From Thermaceae bacterium (lineage in GTDB: Bacteria > Deinococcota > Deinococci > Deinococcales > Marinithermaceae): a stretch of DNA of 64,000 nt. This document shows positions 1 through 9,433 of the stretch, in pieces. Under the pieces are notes generated by a model. That model was not told where the DNA came from. It was given only the letters and a program-made list of their open reading frames with translations, and made no database searches. A program made the position numbers and the translations under genes. Location of the stretch: NCBI GenBank assembly GCA_026985615.1, contig JALSQD010000051.1, positions 1-64,000 of the forward strand. The letters run 5' to 3'. The stretch's first letter is position 1. Each line of letters opens with the position of its first letter.

Positions 1-1816
1 GGGAGAGCTCGTGCCCTTCCTCGGGCACCCGCAGGAAGCGCGCCGGCACCCCCTGGCTTACCAAGGCGGCGAACCAGGTCTCGCCCTGATCGATGGGGCA
101 GCGGTGGTCCTGCTCGGCGTGCACGACGAGGGTGGGGGTTTTGAGGGCGTGCGCGTGGGCCAGCGGGCTCTTCCGCCAGTAGAGCTCCGGCGCTTCCCAC
201 AGGCCCGCGCCCAGCTCGAGCTCGGCGAAGCGGATCCCGATGTCCGAAGCCCCCCAGAAGCTCGTCCAGTTGCAGATCGAACGCTGGGTGGCCGCGGCCT
301 TGAACTTGTCGGGGTAACGCGCGGTGAGCCAGTTGGTCATGAAGCCGCCGTAGGAACCGCCGGCCACGCCCAGGCGGTCGGCGTCGAGACCAAAGCGCGC
401 CACCGCCGCGTCCAGGAAACCCAGCACGTCGGCGGCGTCGGCCTCGCCCCAGCGGCCCTTGATCTGGGCATAGTCCTGGCCGTAACCCACCGAACCGCGG
501 GGGTTGGCGTAGACGACCGCCAGCCCGCGGGCCTGCAGCAAGTAGAACTCGAAGAGCATCGCCCGGCCGTAGGCGGCGTGGGGTCCGCCGTGGACGTAGA
601 GCACCGCCGGGTGGGGCCCCTCGCCTTCGGGCAGATGCACCCAGCCGTGGACGTCGTAGCCCTCGGGGGAGCGCCAGCGGAAGGCCTCGGGCGCGGGCCA
701 GTCCTCCATAAAGTCGGCGTTGGGGTCGTGCACCGCCTCGGCGCCGGTGTAGAGGACCGGCGGACGGTGGTGGTCCTCAAGCAGGGTGTGGCGCACCTCC
801 CCCTCGATTACCGCGAAGGCGGCCAGGCTGCCCGGCAGCGGCAGCGGCCCCTCGACCCCGCCGTCCGCGCGCAGGCGGTAGAGTCGGCCCTCGCCCGCCT
901 TGGTGACGCCAAACCAGAAACCGCCCTCGCCGTCGGGCTCGAGCACCCGGCCGTAATCACCGTAGTGCACGTCGGAAACGAGCGAGAGCCCCACGTATAG
1001 CGAGTCGGGCGTCAGGCGCTCAGCCTCGCCACCCGACAACGGCAGCCGCCAGATCCCCGGGCTCGCGCCGATGCCCGCAGCCCAGTCATAGCCCACGAAG
1101 TAGACCCAGCGCCCATCCTCCGCGGCCACCGGATCGCTCACCGGTCCGAAGCCGCCGCCGATCTGGCGCGCCTCCTCACCCGGGCGCCAGCGGTACAGGC
1201 GCTGGATCCAAAGACGGCGCTCCTCGAAGCTGGCGCTCGCCACCAGCACGAGCTCCTCGCCCTGCTCATCCCAGGCGACCGCGTCCACGTCGGTGGGCAG
1301 CTCGCTGGGGGCGCTCCAACCGCCACCCTCGGTGCGCACGCGCACCTGACGGCTCCGCTCAGGGAGCAGGCCCACGCCGTCGAACTTGAAGGGAAGGCGG
1401 TCGTAGACCCGGGGAGCGTCGGGCTTCGCTGGCGCCTCGTCGCCCCGGGTCAGCACGGCCACTGCTCCGTTCGGACCGAGTTCGTACCCCTCCACGCCGG
1501 CTTTGAAGCTGGTGAGAGCCTCGGGTTCTCCCCCCTCCAGGTCGAGCCGGAAAAGCTGCCTGACCTTGTCCTGCTTGCGCAGGAAGTAGACGTGGCGGCC
1601 CCCGTCCCAACGGGGCGTGCTGGCGTCGCCCTGCGTCAGCGGACGGCGCTCCGCGCCGCGCTGCAACCAGACCTGCGAGCGGTAGCGGGGCGGCTCCTCT
1701 TCTTTCTCGGACACCTCGATGCGCGTTTCCATGTAAAGCGCGCCTCCCCCCGGACCCGGTGCGAGGTCCGAGAGGAAGCGCAGGCGGTAAAGATCCTCAG
1801 GGGCAAGTTCGGGCAT
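1..1816 (-). CDS. S9-family serine peptidase (acylaminoacyl/dipeptidyl peptidase type), 3' end cut by window
   Basis: Cytosolic prolyl-oligopeptidase-fold peptidase that would trim short or N-blocked peptides. 605 codons are visible and the stop lies beyond the window edge. An N-terminal beta-propeller-like region (about 1-330) precedes an alpha/beta-hydrolase domain. The nucleophile elbow is GGSYGGFMTNW with Ser at about residue 488, followed by HAEQDHRCPI (Asp about 570) and EEGHELS (His about 602), so the catalytic triad is complete and probably only about 20-40 residues are missing. The ATG at 1816 (MPELAPEDLYRL) has no Shine-Dalgarno sequence; a TAGCAT box lies 5 nt upstream, suggesting a leaderless start. 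A TGACC/GGTCA palindrome covers that box. The DUF4139 gene lies just upstream on the same strand. Exact peptidase specificity cannot be read from the sequence. Confidence 0.9.
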   Translation of the reverse strand, partial: MPELAPEDLYRLRFLSDLAPGPGGGALYMETRIEVSEKEEEPPRYRSQVWLQRGAERRPLTQGDASTPRWDGGRHVYFLRKQDKVRQLFRLDLEGGEPEALTSFKAGVEGYELGPNGAVAVLTRGDEAPAKPDAPRVYDRLPFKFDGVGLLPERSRQVRVRTEGGGWSAPSELPTDVDAVAWDEQGEELVLVASASFEERRLWIQRLYRWRPGEEARQIGGGFGPVSDPVAAEDGRWVYFVGYDWAAGIGASPGIWRLPLSGGEAERLTPDSLYVGLSLVSDVHYGDYGRVLEPDGEGGFWFGVTKAGEGRLYRLRADGGVEGPLPLPGSLAAFAVIEGEVRHTLLEDHHRPPVLYTGAEAVHDPNADFMEDWPAPEAFRWRSPEGYDVHGWVHLPEGEGPHPAVLYVHGGPHAAYGRAMLFEFYLLQARGLAVVYANPRGSVGYGQDYAQIKGRWGEADAADVLGFLDAAVARFGLDADRLGVAGGSYGGFMTNWLTARYPDKFKAAATQRSICNWTSFWGASDIGIRFAELELGAGLWEAPELYWRKSPLAHAHALKTPTLVVHAEQDHRCPIDQGETWFAALVSQGVPARFLRVPEEGHELS

Positions 1817-1824
1817 ACCCCATG

Positions 1825-1846
1825 CTACTGACCCGCTGGTCAGTAG
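1825..1846. promoter_or_regulatory. 22-bp inverted repeat, probable operator over the peptidase promoter
   Basis: CTACTGACC and GGTCAGTAG form perfect 9-bp arms around CGCT. The element overlaps the putative -10 (TAGCAT, minus strand, 1822-1827) of the S9 peptidase and contains the TGA stop of the DUF4139 gene. The TGACC-N4-GGTCA core has the length and symmetry of TetR-family operators. It could instead act as an RNA hairpin at the end of the upstream gene, but no T-run follows. Confidence 0.5.
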
Positions 1847-2904
1847 CGCAAGGTGACCGTATACGCAAAGGTGCGCGCCTCGCCTGGTTGCAGTACCACC
1901 ATCCAGCGATAACCCTGGGGCGTGCGCTCGGCATTAGCGGGCAGTTTGAGCTCTACCTCACGGGCGTCGAAGTACTCCTCGACCTCCACCCGCACGGGAA
2001 CGTCACGGGGGTTGCGCACCGTGGTGCTGACCCGGTAAGCCTTCTCCTTGCGTTCGTCCTTCAGCACCTCGACTCGGCGTTCGGCCCTACCTTCCGGGTC
2101 GGCGCCGAGCCACAGCTGGACGCGCGCGCCCATGGCGCTGTTTTGCAGACTGGCCTGCCCCAGGAAGACCCCAGCGTCGCGCAGGTTGACCACCCCTCCG
2201 GCCAGGCGTGCGGGGGCTTCGAAGGTGTAGCCGCGCAGGAAGGCCAACCGGTCGCCGTGGGCGAAGCCGCCCTGGTAGCGCCAGGTGTAGACGGGCTGCA
2301 CGCGTGCCTGCAGGAACGGCAGCTCATTGACCCCCGGCTCGAGTACCGGTGGGTTTTCGAGAACGTAACGGTAAACGCCGCCGCCGCTACCGGCGTAGAC
2401 GGGCGCGGGCGCCGCCTCGGAAGCCGCAACGTCCAGCGCCAGAGCACGGGCCGACTTCTCCATCGTAGGAGCCGGGCCCGATCGCAGCGGCACCTCGCCC
2501 GCCACAAAGGTGAGGCGCGTGATCGTCAGCGGCCGCCCCAGGCCGTTGCGTACCTTGGCCCAACCCACGAGCGCGCCCGTATCCACGTCGAGTTCGTAGT
2601 GCAGCCCATAGGTGAGGTTGCGCGTCAGATAAGCGAGCTGCGCGTCGCCCGAACCACGGTAGTAGAAGGTTACCGCGCCGTTGCGCCAGACACGCCGCAG
2701 TTCATCGACGCCCAGGAGCCGTACCGTGCCGTCTACGAGCGAACCGGCCAGGTCGGCCTCGGGAAACCAGGTCCAGCTACCCCCTGAAAGTCCGACAGGT
2801 TCGTGCACTTCGGCGAATGCGGGGTAGATGAAAGCCTCCTGGGAGGAGGTCAGCCCCACAGCCAGGACCAAGACCACTCCAATGATCTTCAAAGGGTTTT
2901 TCAT
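1840..2904 (-). CDS. DUF4139 domain-containing exported protein
   Basis: 354 residues. An N-terminal hydrophobic segment (KIIGVVLVLAVGLTSSQEAF) looks like a signal peptide or anchor, so the rest is probably periplasmic or surface-exposed. The C-terminal third (VPVRVEVEEYF..., PQGYRWMVVLQPGEARTF, YTVTLRY) resembles the beta-sandwich end of DUF4139 proteins, whose function is unknown. I chose the ATG at 2904 over one 13 codons upstream because it directly precedes the signal sequence; a TACGCT box ends 6 nt before it with no convincing Shine-Dalgarno, so the mRNA may be leaderless. No enzyme motif is visible. The fold assignment is by general resemblance. Confidence 0.7.
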   Translation of the reverse strand: MKNPLKIIGVVLVLAVGLTSSQEAFIYPAFAEVHEPVGLSGGSWTWFPEADLAGSLVDGTVRLLGVDELRRVWRNGAVTFYYRGSGDAQLAYLTRNLTYGLHYELDVDTGALVGWAKVRNGLGRPLTITRLTFVAGEVPLRSGPAPTMEKSARALALDVAASEAAPAPVYAGSGGGVYRYVLENPPVLEPGVNELPFLQARVQPVYTWRYQGGFAHGDRLAFLRGYTFEAPARLAGGVVNLRDAGVFLGQASLQNSAMGARVQLWLGADPEGRAERRVEVLKDERKEKAYRVSTTVRNPRDVPVRVEVEEYFDAREVELKLPANAERTPQGYRWMVVLQPGEARTFAYTVTLRY

Positions 2905-2921
2905 ACCCCCAGCGTAACGCA

Positions 2922-2950
2922 CCCGCCCACGAGAGATGCTCACGGGCGGG
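2922..2950 (-). terminator. possible terminator hairpin of the opp operon
   Basis: CCCGCCC and GGGCGGG arms (2922-2928 and 2944-2950) enclose a partly paired interior, just after the stop of the last opp gene. There is no T-run, so it may only be an mRNA-stabilising hairpin. Confidence 0.35.
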
Positions 2951-2967
2951 GCGGAGGTGCGTGAAAC

Positions 2968-3951
2968 TCAGAAAATATCGTCGCGGATGCAAGCCTTGTA
3001 GTGCCCGGGCGAAACCTCGCGCAGCTCGGGCACGGTTTCGGCGCACTCGGGGATGGCATAGCGGCAGCGGGTGCGGAAGACGCAGCCCGAAGGCGGGTTG
3101 ATGGGGCTGGGAATGTCGCCCTCGAGCACGATGCGCTCGCGCTTGATCGTGGGGTCGGGCACCGGCACCGCCGAGAGCAGCGCCTCAGAGTAGGGGTGCT
3201 GGGGGTTGGTGTAGAGCTCTTTGGCCGGGGCCATTTCCATGATCTTGCCCAGGTACATCACCGCAATGCGGTCGGAAACGTACTCGACGACCGCGAGGTC
3301 GTGGGCTATGAAGAGCAGCGTCAGCCCCAACTCGTCCTTGAGGTCCTGCAGCAGGTTGACGACCTGCGCCTGAATGGAGACGTCGAGCGCCGAAACGGGC
3401 TCGTCGGCCACGATGAACTCGGGGTCCACTGCGAGCGCGCGGGCAATGCCGATGCGCTGGCGCTGACCACCGGAGAACTCGTGCGGGTAGCGGCGCATGT
3501 GGTCGGGCGAGAGCCCCACGAGCTTGAGCAGCTCGGCCACCCGGTCGGTGCGCTCCTGCGGCGTCTTGACGAGGCGGTGGATGATCAGCGGCTCGGCGAT
3601 GATGTCGCCCACCGTCATGCGCGGGTTAAGCGAGGCGAAGGGGTCCTGGAAGATGATCTGCATGCGGCGGCGGAAGGGACGCAGCTCCGGCTTCGAAAGC
3701 GCGACCACGTCGGTGCCGTCGAAGACGACCTCACCCTCGGTAGGCTCGATGAGACGCAGAATCGTGCGGCCCACCGTGGTCTTGCCCGAGCCCGACTCAC
3801 CTACGAGGCCCAGCACCTCACCGCGGTTGACGTAGAAACTGACGTCGTTGACAGCCTTGACGTAGCCCACGGTGCGCGACAGGATGCCGCCGCGAATGGG
3901 GAACCATTTCTTGAGGTTGTTGACCTGAATCAGCGGGGTTCCGTTGTTCAT
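2968..3951 (-). CDS. oppF: oligopeptide/dipeptide ABC importer ATPase, OppF/DppF type
   Basis: 327 residues. One of the two ATPases that drive the neighbouring OppB/OppC permease at the inner face of the membrane. Walker A is GESGSGKTT, the signature is [15 protein letters not shown], and Walker B is [12 protein letters not shown]. The C-terminal Cys-containing oligopeptide/dipeptide extension is present ([17 protein letters not shown], about residues 285-301); in this family it can bind an iron-sulfur cluster. I chose the ATG at 3951 (MNNGTPLIQ), which overlaps the oppD stop by one base (TGATG) and implies translational coupling. Last gene of the operon. The family is certain; the actual peptide substrate is not known. 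Confidence 0.93.
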   Translation of the reverse strand: MNNGTPLIQVNNLKKWFPIRGGILSRTVGYVKAVNDVSFYVNRGEVLGLVGESGSGKTTVGRTILRLIEPTEGEVVFDGTDVVALSKPELRPFRRRMQIIFQDPFASLNPRMTVGDIIAEPLIIHRLVKTPQERTDRVAELLKLVGLSPDHMRRYPHEFSGGQRQRIGIARALAVDPEFIVADEPVSALDVSIQAQVVNLLQDLKDELGLTLLFIAHDLAVVEYVSDRIAVMYLGKIMEMAPAKELYTNPQHPYSEALLSAVPVPDPTIKRERIVLEGDIPSPINPPSGCVFRTRCRYAIPECAETVPELREVSPGHYKACIRDDIF

Positions 3952-4973
3952 CACGCCCGGGCCTCCTCCCTGATCTCCCGCCAGCGCACGCAACGCACCA
4001 TGTGACCGTTACCGGCATCCTCCAGGGTGGGGATCTCCTGGTCGCAAACCCCGGGCTGCGCGTACTTACAGCGCGGGTGGAAGGCGCAACCTGGTGGGAG
4101 GAAGAGCGGGTTGGGCACGTTGCCCGGGATCGCCTCGAGCCGCTGCTGCTTGGCAGCGCTTTCGTCCACGCGCGGCACCGAGTTTAGCAGACCCATCGTA
4201 TAGGGGTGCAGCGGGTCCTTGTAGGTGGTTACCACGTCGGCCTCTTCCACCGCCCGCCCCGCGTACATCACCACAACGCGGTCCGCCATCTCGGCCACCA
4301 CCCCGAGGTCGTGGGTGATGAATAGGATGGACATCCCAATCTCTTCCTGCAGCTTCTTCATCAGCTCCAGGATCTGCGCCTGGATCGTTACGTCGAGCGC
4401 GGTAGTGGGCTCGTCGGCGATGAGCAGGCTGGGGTTACAGGAAAGCGCCATCGCAATCATCACACGCTGGCGCATACCTCCGGACATCTGGTGCGGATAG
4501 TTCTTGAGGCGTTTGTGGGGCTCGGGAATGCCTACGAGGTCGAGCATGTCCGCCGCGAGCTCCAGGGCCTCCTTCTTGCTCTTGCCCTGGTGGAGCACGA
4601 TTGCCTCGGCGATCTGATCACCCACGGTGTAGACCGGGTTGAGCGAGGTCATTGGCTCCTGGAAGATCATGGCGATGTCGTTGCCACGAATACGGCGCAT
4701 CTCGGCCTCGGAAAGCTTGAGCAGGTCCTTGGCCTCGCCGTCCTTGCCGCGGAACCAGATCTCACCCCCCGCAATCATGCCAGGGGGCATAGGGATGAGG
4801 CGCATCATGGCCAAGGCCGAGACCGACTTACCGGAACCCGATTCCCCTACAACCGCGAGCGTTTCCCCCTTGTCGATGTGATAGGAAACCCCGTCAACGG
4901 CCTTGACGATGCCTTCGTCGGTCTTGAAGTGCACCTTTAGGCCCTTGACCTCTAATAGACGCTTATCGTTCAT
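3951..4973 (-). CDS. oppD: oligopeptide/dipeptide ABC importer ATPase, OppD/DppD type
   Basis: 340 residues, normal for OppD. Partner ATPase of OppF. Walker [16 protein letters not shown], signature [14 protein letters not shown], Walker [13 protein letters not shown], switch His in [13 protein letters not shown], and the C-terminal Cys motif [16 protein letters not shown] are all present. The ATG at 4973 follows the OppC stop (4991) by 17 nt with GGAG (AAGGAGCTTGC) as ribosome binding site. All catalytic residues of a working ATPase can be seen. Confidence 0.94.
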   Translation of the reverse strand: MNDKRLLEVKGLKVHFKTDEGIVKAVDGVSYHIDKGETLAVVGESGSGKSVSALAMMRLIPMPPGMIAGGEIWFRGKDGEAKDLLKLSEAEMRRIRGNDIAMIFQEPMTSLNPVYTVGDQIAEAIVLHQGKSKKEALELAADMLDLVGIPEPHKRLKNYPHQMSGGMRQRVMIAMALSCNPSLLIADEPTTALDVTIQAQILELMKKLQEEIGMSILFITHDLGVVAEMADRVVVMYAGRAVEEADVVTTYKDPLHPYTMGLLNSVPRVDESAAKQQRLEAIPGNVPNPLFLPPGCAFHPRCKYAQPGVCDQEIPTLEDAGNGHMVRCVRWREIREEARA

Positions 4974-4990
4974 GCAAGCTCCTTTGGTCG

Positions 4991-6469
4991 CTAGCGCTGC
5001 TCTGCGCGGGGATCGAGCGCATCGCGCAAGGCGTCTCCTAGATAGTTATACGCCAATATGCTAACAAAGATAAAGAACCCGGGGAAGAAAAGCAGCCAGG
5101 GACGGTCTCGCATGGCCGCGATGCCACCTTGCTGCGCCTTGGAAAGGAGCAGGCCCCAGGACGACGAGGGGTCCTGGATCCCGAGCCCCAAGAACGAGAG
5201 CGCCGACTCGGCCAGGATGTAGCCCGGGATCGCCAGACTGGCCACGACGATCAGGTAACCGAGGGTGCCGGGGATGATGTGGCGGAAGAGGGTGCGGGCG
5301 TCGCTCGCACCCAACGCCTTGGCGGCGTGCGCGTACTCCATCTCGCGCAGCTGCAGAACGAAGCCGCGGATGTTACGGGCCAGCCCGCCCCAACCGACGA
5401 AGGCCAGGATGGTGAGCACCAGGAGGAAGCGCATGGACGAGGGCAGGTCGTACTGCGCCATCATCCCCGAGAGGATAATGAGCAAAAAGAGGCTGGGGAT
5501 CGCCGCCAGGATCTCGGTGGTGCGCATGATCAGATCGTCCACGTCGATGGTCACCGCGCCAAAGAAGAGCTGCCAGGCCATGTAGAGCAGCACCGCACCA
5601 AAGATGAGCGCGGCCACGAAGCGCTCCATGCCCTCGCTGATGGCGAGGAAGCCGTACATCGTGAGGCCGATCAGGTAGATCCCACCGAGCCATAGGCCGT
5701 ACTGCAAGACCAGGCCCGCCACGTAAAGGGGCAGCCGGCGGTCCCGCACTGCTTCGCGCCAGCCGCGGGCCAACGCCCCGCCAGCGAAGAAACCGTCGTC
5801 AGCGCCCCCTCGCCCCTCGGAGAAGCCCCTGCGCTTGAAGGGGGAACGGAAGATGCCCCGCACCAGGTGCATGCGCTGCCCGGCAAAGTAGCCGGACACG
5901 CCCCCGAAGAAGACCCCCAGGAAGATGGCCACGGTGACGGCAAGGATGCCGATGGTCAGGCTGATGCGGCCGCCGAACCAGATGCGACTGAAGAGGTCGC
6001 GCCCAAAATCGTCGGTGCCCCAGAGAAAGAGGTAGGCCTCTTCGTTCACAAGCCAAGGCCCGCCGAAGAGGTGCAGGTCCGTCGGGATGAAACCCAGGAA
6101 CTTGTAGGGGTAGCCGTGCACGAAGAAGTAGATGGGGTAGTGGGTGCTGCAGTCTTCCTTGAACTCGAGCTTGAAGGTCCGCAGGTCGCGCGTCCGCTCG
6201 ACCTTGCAAACGTAGGGCCGGGTCCAGCGGCCGTCCTCGGTCTTGAAATGCACCGTCGTCGGCGGGGCGAACTGGAGGTGGCGGAAGCTCTTGGCCTCGG
6301 GATAGGGCCCCACGAAGTCGGCAAAGAGGGCGAGCAAGTAAAGGAGCAACAAGACCCCGCCCGCCCAGCGTGCGAAGGGATGGCGGCGGAACCGCTGCCA
6401 GGCCTTCTGCCAGTAGCTCTGGCTGCGCTCGCCGAGCCCTTCGAGGAGGTTAGTGTCGTGTTCTGGCAT
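4991..6469 (-). CDS. oppC: oligopeptide ABC importer permease, OppC/DppC type, with an inserted membrane module
   Basis: 492 residues, against roughly 280-330 for ordinary OppC/DppC. Residues 30-55 hold TM1, followed by an extracytoplasmic loop of about 90 residues (ending near [11 protein letters not shown]) seen in some long OppC proteins. The permease domain then begins ([20 protein letters not shown], 151-170) but is interrupted at about 199-308 by a basic stretch and two to three extra hydrophobic segments. It resumes at [20 protein letters not shown] and contains the EAA-loop motif ([13 protein letters not shown]...[10 protein letters not shown]). The ATPase contact loop is intact, so the protein is probably functional. 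The start (ATG 6469) lies 11 nt after the oppB stop. Confidence 0.9.
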   Translation of the reverse strand: MPEHDTNLLEGLGERSQSYWQKAWQRFRRHPFARWAGGVLLLLYLLALFADFVGPYPEAKSFRHLQFAPPTTVHFKTEDGRWTRPYVCKVERTRDLRTFKLEFKEDCSTHYPIYFFVHGYPYKFLGFIPTDLHLFGGPWLVNEEAYLFLWGTDDFGRDLFSRIWFGGRISLTIGILAVTVAIFLGVFFGGVSGYFAGQRMHLVRGIFRSPFKRRGFSEGRGGADDGFFAGGALARGWREAVRDRRLPLYVAGLVLQYGLWLGGIYLIGLTMYGFLAISEGMERFVAALIFGAVLLYMAWQLFFGAVTIDVDDLIMRTTEILAAIPSLFLLIILSGMMAQYDLPSSMRFLLVLTILAFVGWGGLARNIRGFVLQLREMEYAHAAKALGASDARTLFRHIIPGTLGYLIVVASLAIPGYILAESALSFLGLGIQDPSSSWGLLLSKAQQGGIAAMRDRPWLLFFPGFFIFVSILAYNYLGDALRDALDPRAEQR

Positions 6470-6480
6470 GGTCGCGGCTC

Positions 6481-7479
6481 CTAACTATACCGAATCCTGG
6501 GGTCCACCCAGGCCAGCAACAGGTCGGAGACGAGGTTGCCCACCATGAGCAGGATTACCGAGATAGCGGTGATGCCCATGATGATGTAGACGTCGATGCT
6601 AAACAGGGCCTCCAGCAGCATAGGCGTGAGCCCCGGCCAGCCCATGACCACCTCGACGAGCCCCGCGCCCCCGATGAGGCCCGGCAGCAGGAAACCGATC
6701 GTGGCCACGATGGGGATGATGGCGTTGCGAAGGATGTGCTTGTAGACGACCACACGCTCGGAAAGCCCCTTTGCACGCGCGGTCCGAACGTAGTCCTGCA
6801 TCTTGGTCTCGAGCATCTGCGTGCGCATCACGCGCGTGAGCCCGGCGGTGTCGGCCGTGCCCACCACGATCACCGGAAGGATGGCGTGCCATAGAACGTC
6901 GAGCCATTGTCGCCACTTGGGGGCCGAGAAGAAGTCCACCCCGTCGATGTAGAGTGAGCGCATGCCCCCGATGGGAAAGATCTCGTGCCCGAAGACGTCC
7001 TTGAGCCAGAGGGCGAAGTAGAGCATCAACAGGGCGAAGAAGAAGTTGGGCACCGCCAAGCCGAAGAAGGCCAGGCTGGTAAGGATGCGGTCGCCCCAGG
7101 AATACTGCCTCAAGGCCGAGTAGATGCCAATGGGCACCGCCACCACGTAAACGAAGATGACGGCCAGCCCCACCAGCACCATCGAATTGAGGATGCGCGG
7201 CTTGAGCACCGTCCAAACATCGGTCTGATAGCTGAGCGATACGCCCAGGTAACCTTTCATAAGACCCGACAACCATTTGGCGTACTGCACCATGAAGGGC
7301 TGGTCGAGCCCGTAGATGCGCCGCAGGTTGTCGATCTGTTCCGTGTTGTAGGAGGGATCCAGCTCGAGCCGGGTGAGGAAGTCACCGGGCGCCAGCTGGA
7401 TCACCAAAAAGGCCAAAAAAGTAGCCCCTAAAAAGGTGGGGATCAGGTGCAAAAGGCGTCGGACGATGTAGGCAGTCAT
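6481..7479 (-). CDS. oppB: oligopeptide ABC importer permease, OppB/DppB type
   Basis: 332 residues with six predicted TM helices. MTAYIVRRLLHLIPTFLGAT is the typical OppB N terminus. GDFLTRLELDPSY and IDNLRRIYGLDQPFMVQYAKW form the external loop. The EAA motif contacting the ATPase is YVRTARAKGLSERVVVYKHI followed by NAIIPI. It forms the membrane pore with OppC. The ATG at 7479 lies beyond a strong 28-bp hairpin that separates it from the binding-protein gene, which probably lowers permease expression relative to the binding protein. Confidence 0.95.
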   Translation of the reverse strand: MTAYIVRRLLHLIPTFLGATFLAFLVIQLAPGDFLTRLELDPSYNTEQIDNLRRIYGLDQPFMVQYAKWLSGLMKGYLGVSLSYQTDVWTVLKPRILNSMVLVGLAVIFVYVVAVPIGIYSALRQYSWGDRILTSLAFFGLAVPNFFFALLMLYFALWLKDVFGHEIFPIGGMRSLYIDGVDFFSAPKWRQWLDVLWHAILPVIVVGTADTAGLTRVMRTQMLETKMQDYVRTARAKGLSERVVVYKHILRNAIIPIVATIGFLLPGLIGGAGLVEVVMGWPGLTPMLLEALFSIDVYIIMGITAISVILLMVGNLVSDLLLAWVDPRIRYS

Positions 7480-7494
7480 TGTCGGAAAGAGGCC

Positions 7495-7522
7495 GGGCGG
7501 CGGGGAGCGCTCCCCGCCGCCC
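7495..7522 (-). terminator. 28-bp perfect palindrome between binding protein and permease genes
   Basis: Two 14-bp arms (GGGCGGCGGGGAGC and its complement) meet with no spacer, 8 nt after the stop of the binding-protein gene and 15 nt before oppB. No T-run follows. By analogy with other importer operons it is likely an mRNA-stabilising or partial-termination hairpin giving excess binding protein. Confidence 0.7.
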
Positions 7523-7530
7523 GAAAGACG

Positions 7531-9237
7531 CTACTTCTTGATGAAGACCGTCTCGACGTAGGGGTACTGTCCGACGATCGAGGTGATCTGGTCCTTGTCG
7601 AAGAGGCCGCCCACGCTGTTCAGGCGCGCGGGGTTGTAGGCCGGCGCCACCGTGTAGGTAAGCGGCAGGTTCTCGGCCACGACCTGCTGGAAGCGCACGT
7701 AGATCTCGCGGCGCTTCGCCTGGTCGAGGGTGGTCGCGCCCTGCTTCATCAGCTTGTCGATGAGGATCTCGAACGACTGGAAGTCGGGGCCGTAGTTCCA
7801 CATATGCAGCGGACCGTCGAGCTCCCAGACGTTACGGCTGAAGGCGGGCTCAATGCCGCCGGTCAGACCGATGAGGATGGCGTCGAAGTCGCGGGTGTTG
7901 AGAATCTGACGGACGAGCTCGTTGAAGTTGATGGGTGCGTACTTGACGTTCACGCCGATCGCCTTGGCGTCCTCGGTGAAGAGCTGGGCGATCTTCTCGC
8001 GCACGTTGTTGCCCTGGTTGGTGGCCAGGCGGAACTCGAGCGGACGACCCGAAGCGTCCACCAGGACGCCGTCGGCGTTCTTGGTGCGGAAGCCGATCTC
8101 GGCGAGCAGCTGGGCCGCCTTCTCGGGGTTGTACTCGAACTTGGCCACGTCATCGGTGAAGAACTGCTTCACCGGGATGGAGATTGGGCTCCACTGAGGC
8201 TTGCCGAGGCCGCCAAGGGCGAGCTCGATCATCGCATCCTTGTCCATCAGGTGAGCCATCGCCTGACGGAACTTCTTGTTCTGGAAGAGCTTGGCCTTCC
8301 AGGGGTCTTCGTTGTTCCAGTTGAAGAAGATGAAGTTGGTGCCGGTCGTCACGTCGGCGTTGGGGAAAATGCTGGCGTCGAGCTTGCCGGCGTCGATGCG
8401 CTCGATGATCTGGGCCACCTGGTCGGCGTCGGAGGCGGCGTAGAGGTCGATCTCGCCAGCCAGGAACTTGGCCAGCGCCGCGTTCATGTCACCGACGATG
8501 GTGAAGATGTAACGGTCGAGGTAGGGCAGCTGGTTGCCCTTTTCGTCCACACCCCAGAAGTTGGGGTTCTTCTTGAGGACGACGCGCTCACCCTGGACGT
8601 ACTGGTCGAGCATGAAGGGGCCGCCCGAGACGATCTCGGCCGGGTCGGTACCCACGCCCCACATCTCGGTAATCTTGCCCTCTTCATAAGCCTTCTCGAA
8701 GACGTGCTTGGGCACGATGTACCAGCCCTGAATCAGCGCGGGGGCGAAGGGTTTGGGGAAGTCGGCCTGAACGGTGTAGTCGTCAATCTTGGTCCAAACG
8801 ATAGGCGAACCGTCGAGCTCGAAGCTCTTGATGGAGTTGGAGCCCACGTCGGGGTCGGCGTGCACTTTAGCGCTGAAGATGACGTCGTCGGCAGTGATAG
8901 GCTGGCCGTCGGACCACTCAGCCCCCTCACGCAGGTGGAAGACGATGGTCAGACCGTTGTTCTTGATCTCCCAGCTCTTGGCCAGGTTACCCTCGGGCTC
9001 GAGGGTGTAGGGGTTGTAGCCGGTGAGCGTGGGGAGGAAGAGGTCCATCACGTCGGTGGATGAGGTCTCCTTCGCCACGAAGGGGTTGAAGGTCTTGGGA
9101 TCGGCCGTGGACCAGTCGCGGAAGTCACCGCCGTAGACCGGAGTCTCGTTCGGGTTCGGCGATTTGAACACCTTGGGCTGGGCGAAGGCCATACCGCCGA
9201 CGGCCAGCAGGGCCAACAACCATACGATTCGCTTCAT
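7531..9237 (-). CDS. oppA: peptide ABC transporter substrate-binding protein (SBP_bac_5 family)
   Basis: 568 residues. A Sec signal peptide (MKRIVWLLALLAVGGMAFAQ) with an AFA-Q cleavage site and no lipobox Cys, so probably periplasmic or wall-retained. Family 5 features: LREGAEWSDGQPITADDV (about 115-132), GPFMLDQYVQGERVVLKKNP, and FRQAMAHLMDKD near the hinge. It delivers peptides (or other family-5 ligands) to OppBCDF encoded just downstream. The start has a strong AAGGAGGTAG ribosome binding site. It is the first gene of the operon, as expected for the most abundant component. The ligand cannot be deduced. Confidence 0.93.
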   Translation of the reverse strand: MKRIVWLLALLAVGGMAFAQPKVFKSPNPNETPVYGGDFRDWSTADPKTFNPFVAKETSSTDVMDLFLPTLTGYNPYTLEPEGNLAKSWEIKNNGLTIVFHLREGAEWSDGQPITADDVIFSAKVHADPDVGSNSIKSFELDGSPIVWTKIDDYTVQADFPKPFAPALIQGWYIVPKHVFEKAYEEGKITEMWGVGTDPAEIVSGGPFMLDQYVQGERVVLKKNPNFWGVDEKGNQLPYLDRYIFTIVGDMNAALAKFLAGEIDLYAASDADQVAQIIERIDAGKLDASIFPNADVTTGTNFIFFNWNNEDPWKAKLFQNKKFRQAMAHLMDKDAMIELALGGLGKPQWSPISIPVKQFFTDDVAKFEYNPEKAAQLLAEIGFRTKNADGVLVDASGRPLEFRLATNQGNNVREKIAQLFTEDAKAIGVNVKYAPINFNELVRQILNTRDFDAILIGLTGGIEPAFSRNVWELDGPLHMWNYGPDFQSFEILIDKLMKQGATTLDQAKRREIYVRFQQVVAENLPLTYTVAPAYNPARLNSVGGLFDKDQITSIVGQYPYVETVFIKK

Positions 9238-9315
9238 TCGCTACCTCCTTAGATTTCGTATAGGCCCACCCCGCCCGGTTCAGGTTACGATCTGAGCGGA
9301 GTTGGACTTAGCTGC

Positions 9316-9345
9316 ACGTTACCCGCCAGGTGACCTCGATGTCAA
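9316..9345 (-). promoter_or_regulatory. candidate sigma-A promoter of the opp operon
   Basis: On the minus strand TTGACA (9345-9340) is followed after 18 nt by TAACGT (9321-9316), about 75-80 nt upstream of the binding-protein ATG. The -35 is perfect; the -10 is weak. Confidence 0.5.
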
Positions 9346-9352
9346 GAATATA

Positions 9353-9377
9353 CCCGGTACAAAATACCGGGCTTTTT
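9353..9377 (+). terminator. rho-independent terminator-like hairpin pointing along the plus strand
   Basis: CCCGGTA and TACCGGG arms flank CAAAA, followed by CTTTTT. No plus-strand gene lies upstream, so it may stop antisense transcription or serve, read the other way, as a second barrier after secG. Confidence 0.5.
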
Positions 9378-9396
9378 CTGATAAGCAAAATGAAAA

Positions 9397-9417
9397 GCGG
9401 GGGCCGGCAGCCCCCGC
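9397..9417 (-). terminator. rho-independent terminator of the tRNA-Leu/secG unit
   Basis: On the minus strand GCGGGGGC and GCCCCCGC form 8-bp arms with a 5-nt loop, followed by TTTTCATTTT. It lies 16 nt after the secG stop. Confidence 0.8.
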
Positions 9418-9433
9418 ACGACATCGCGCAAGG

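Noticed and set aside
7447..9063. Long open frame on the plus strand opposite oppA
   Set aside because: It lies wholly inside a clearly recognised gene, has no domain and has composition typical of the antisense frame in GC-rich DNA.
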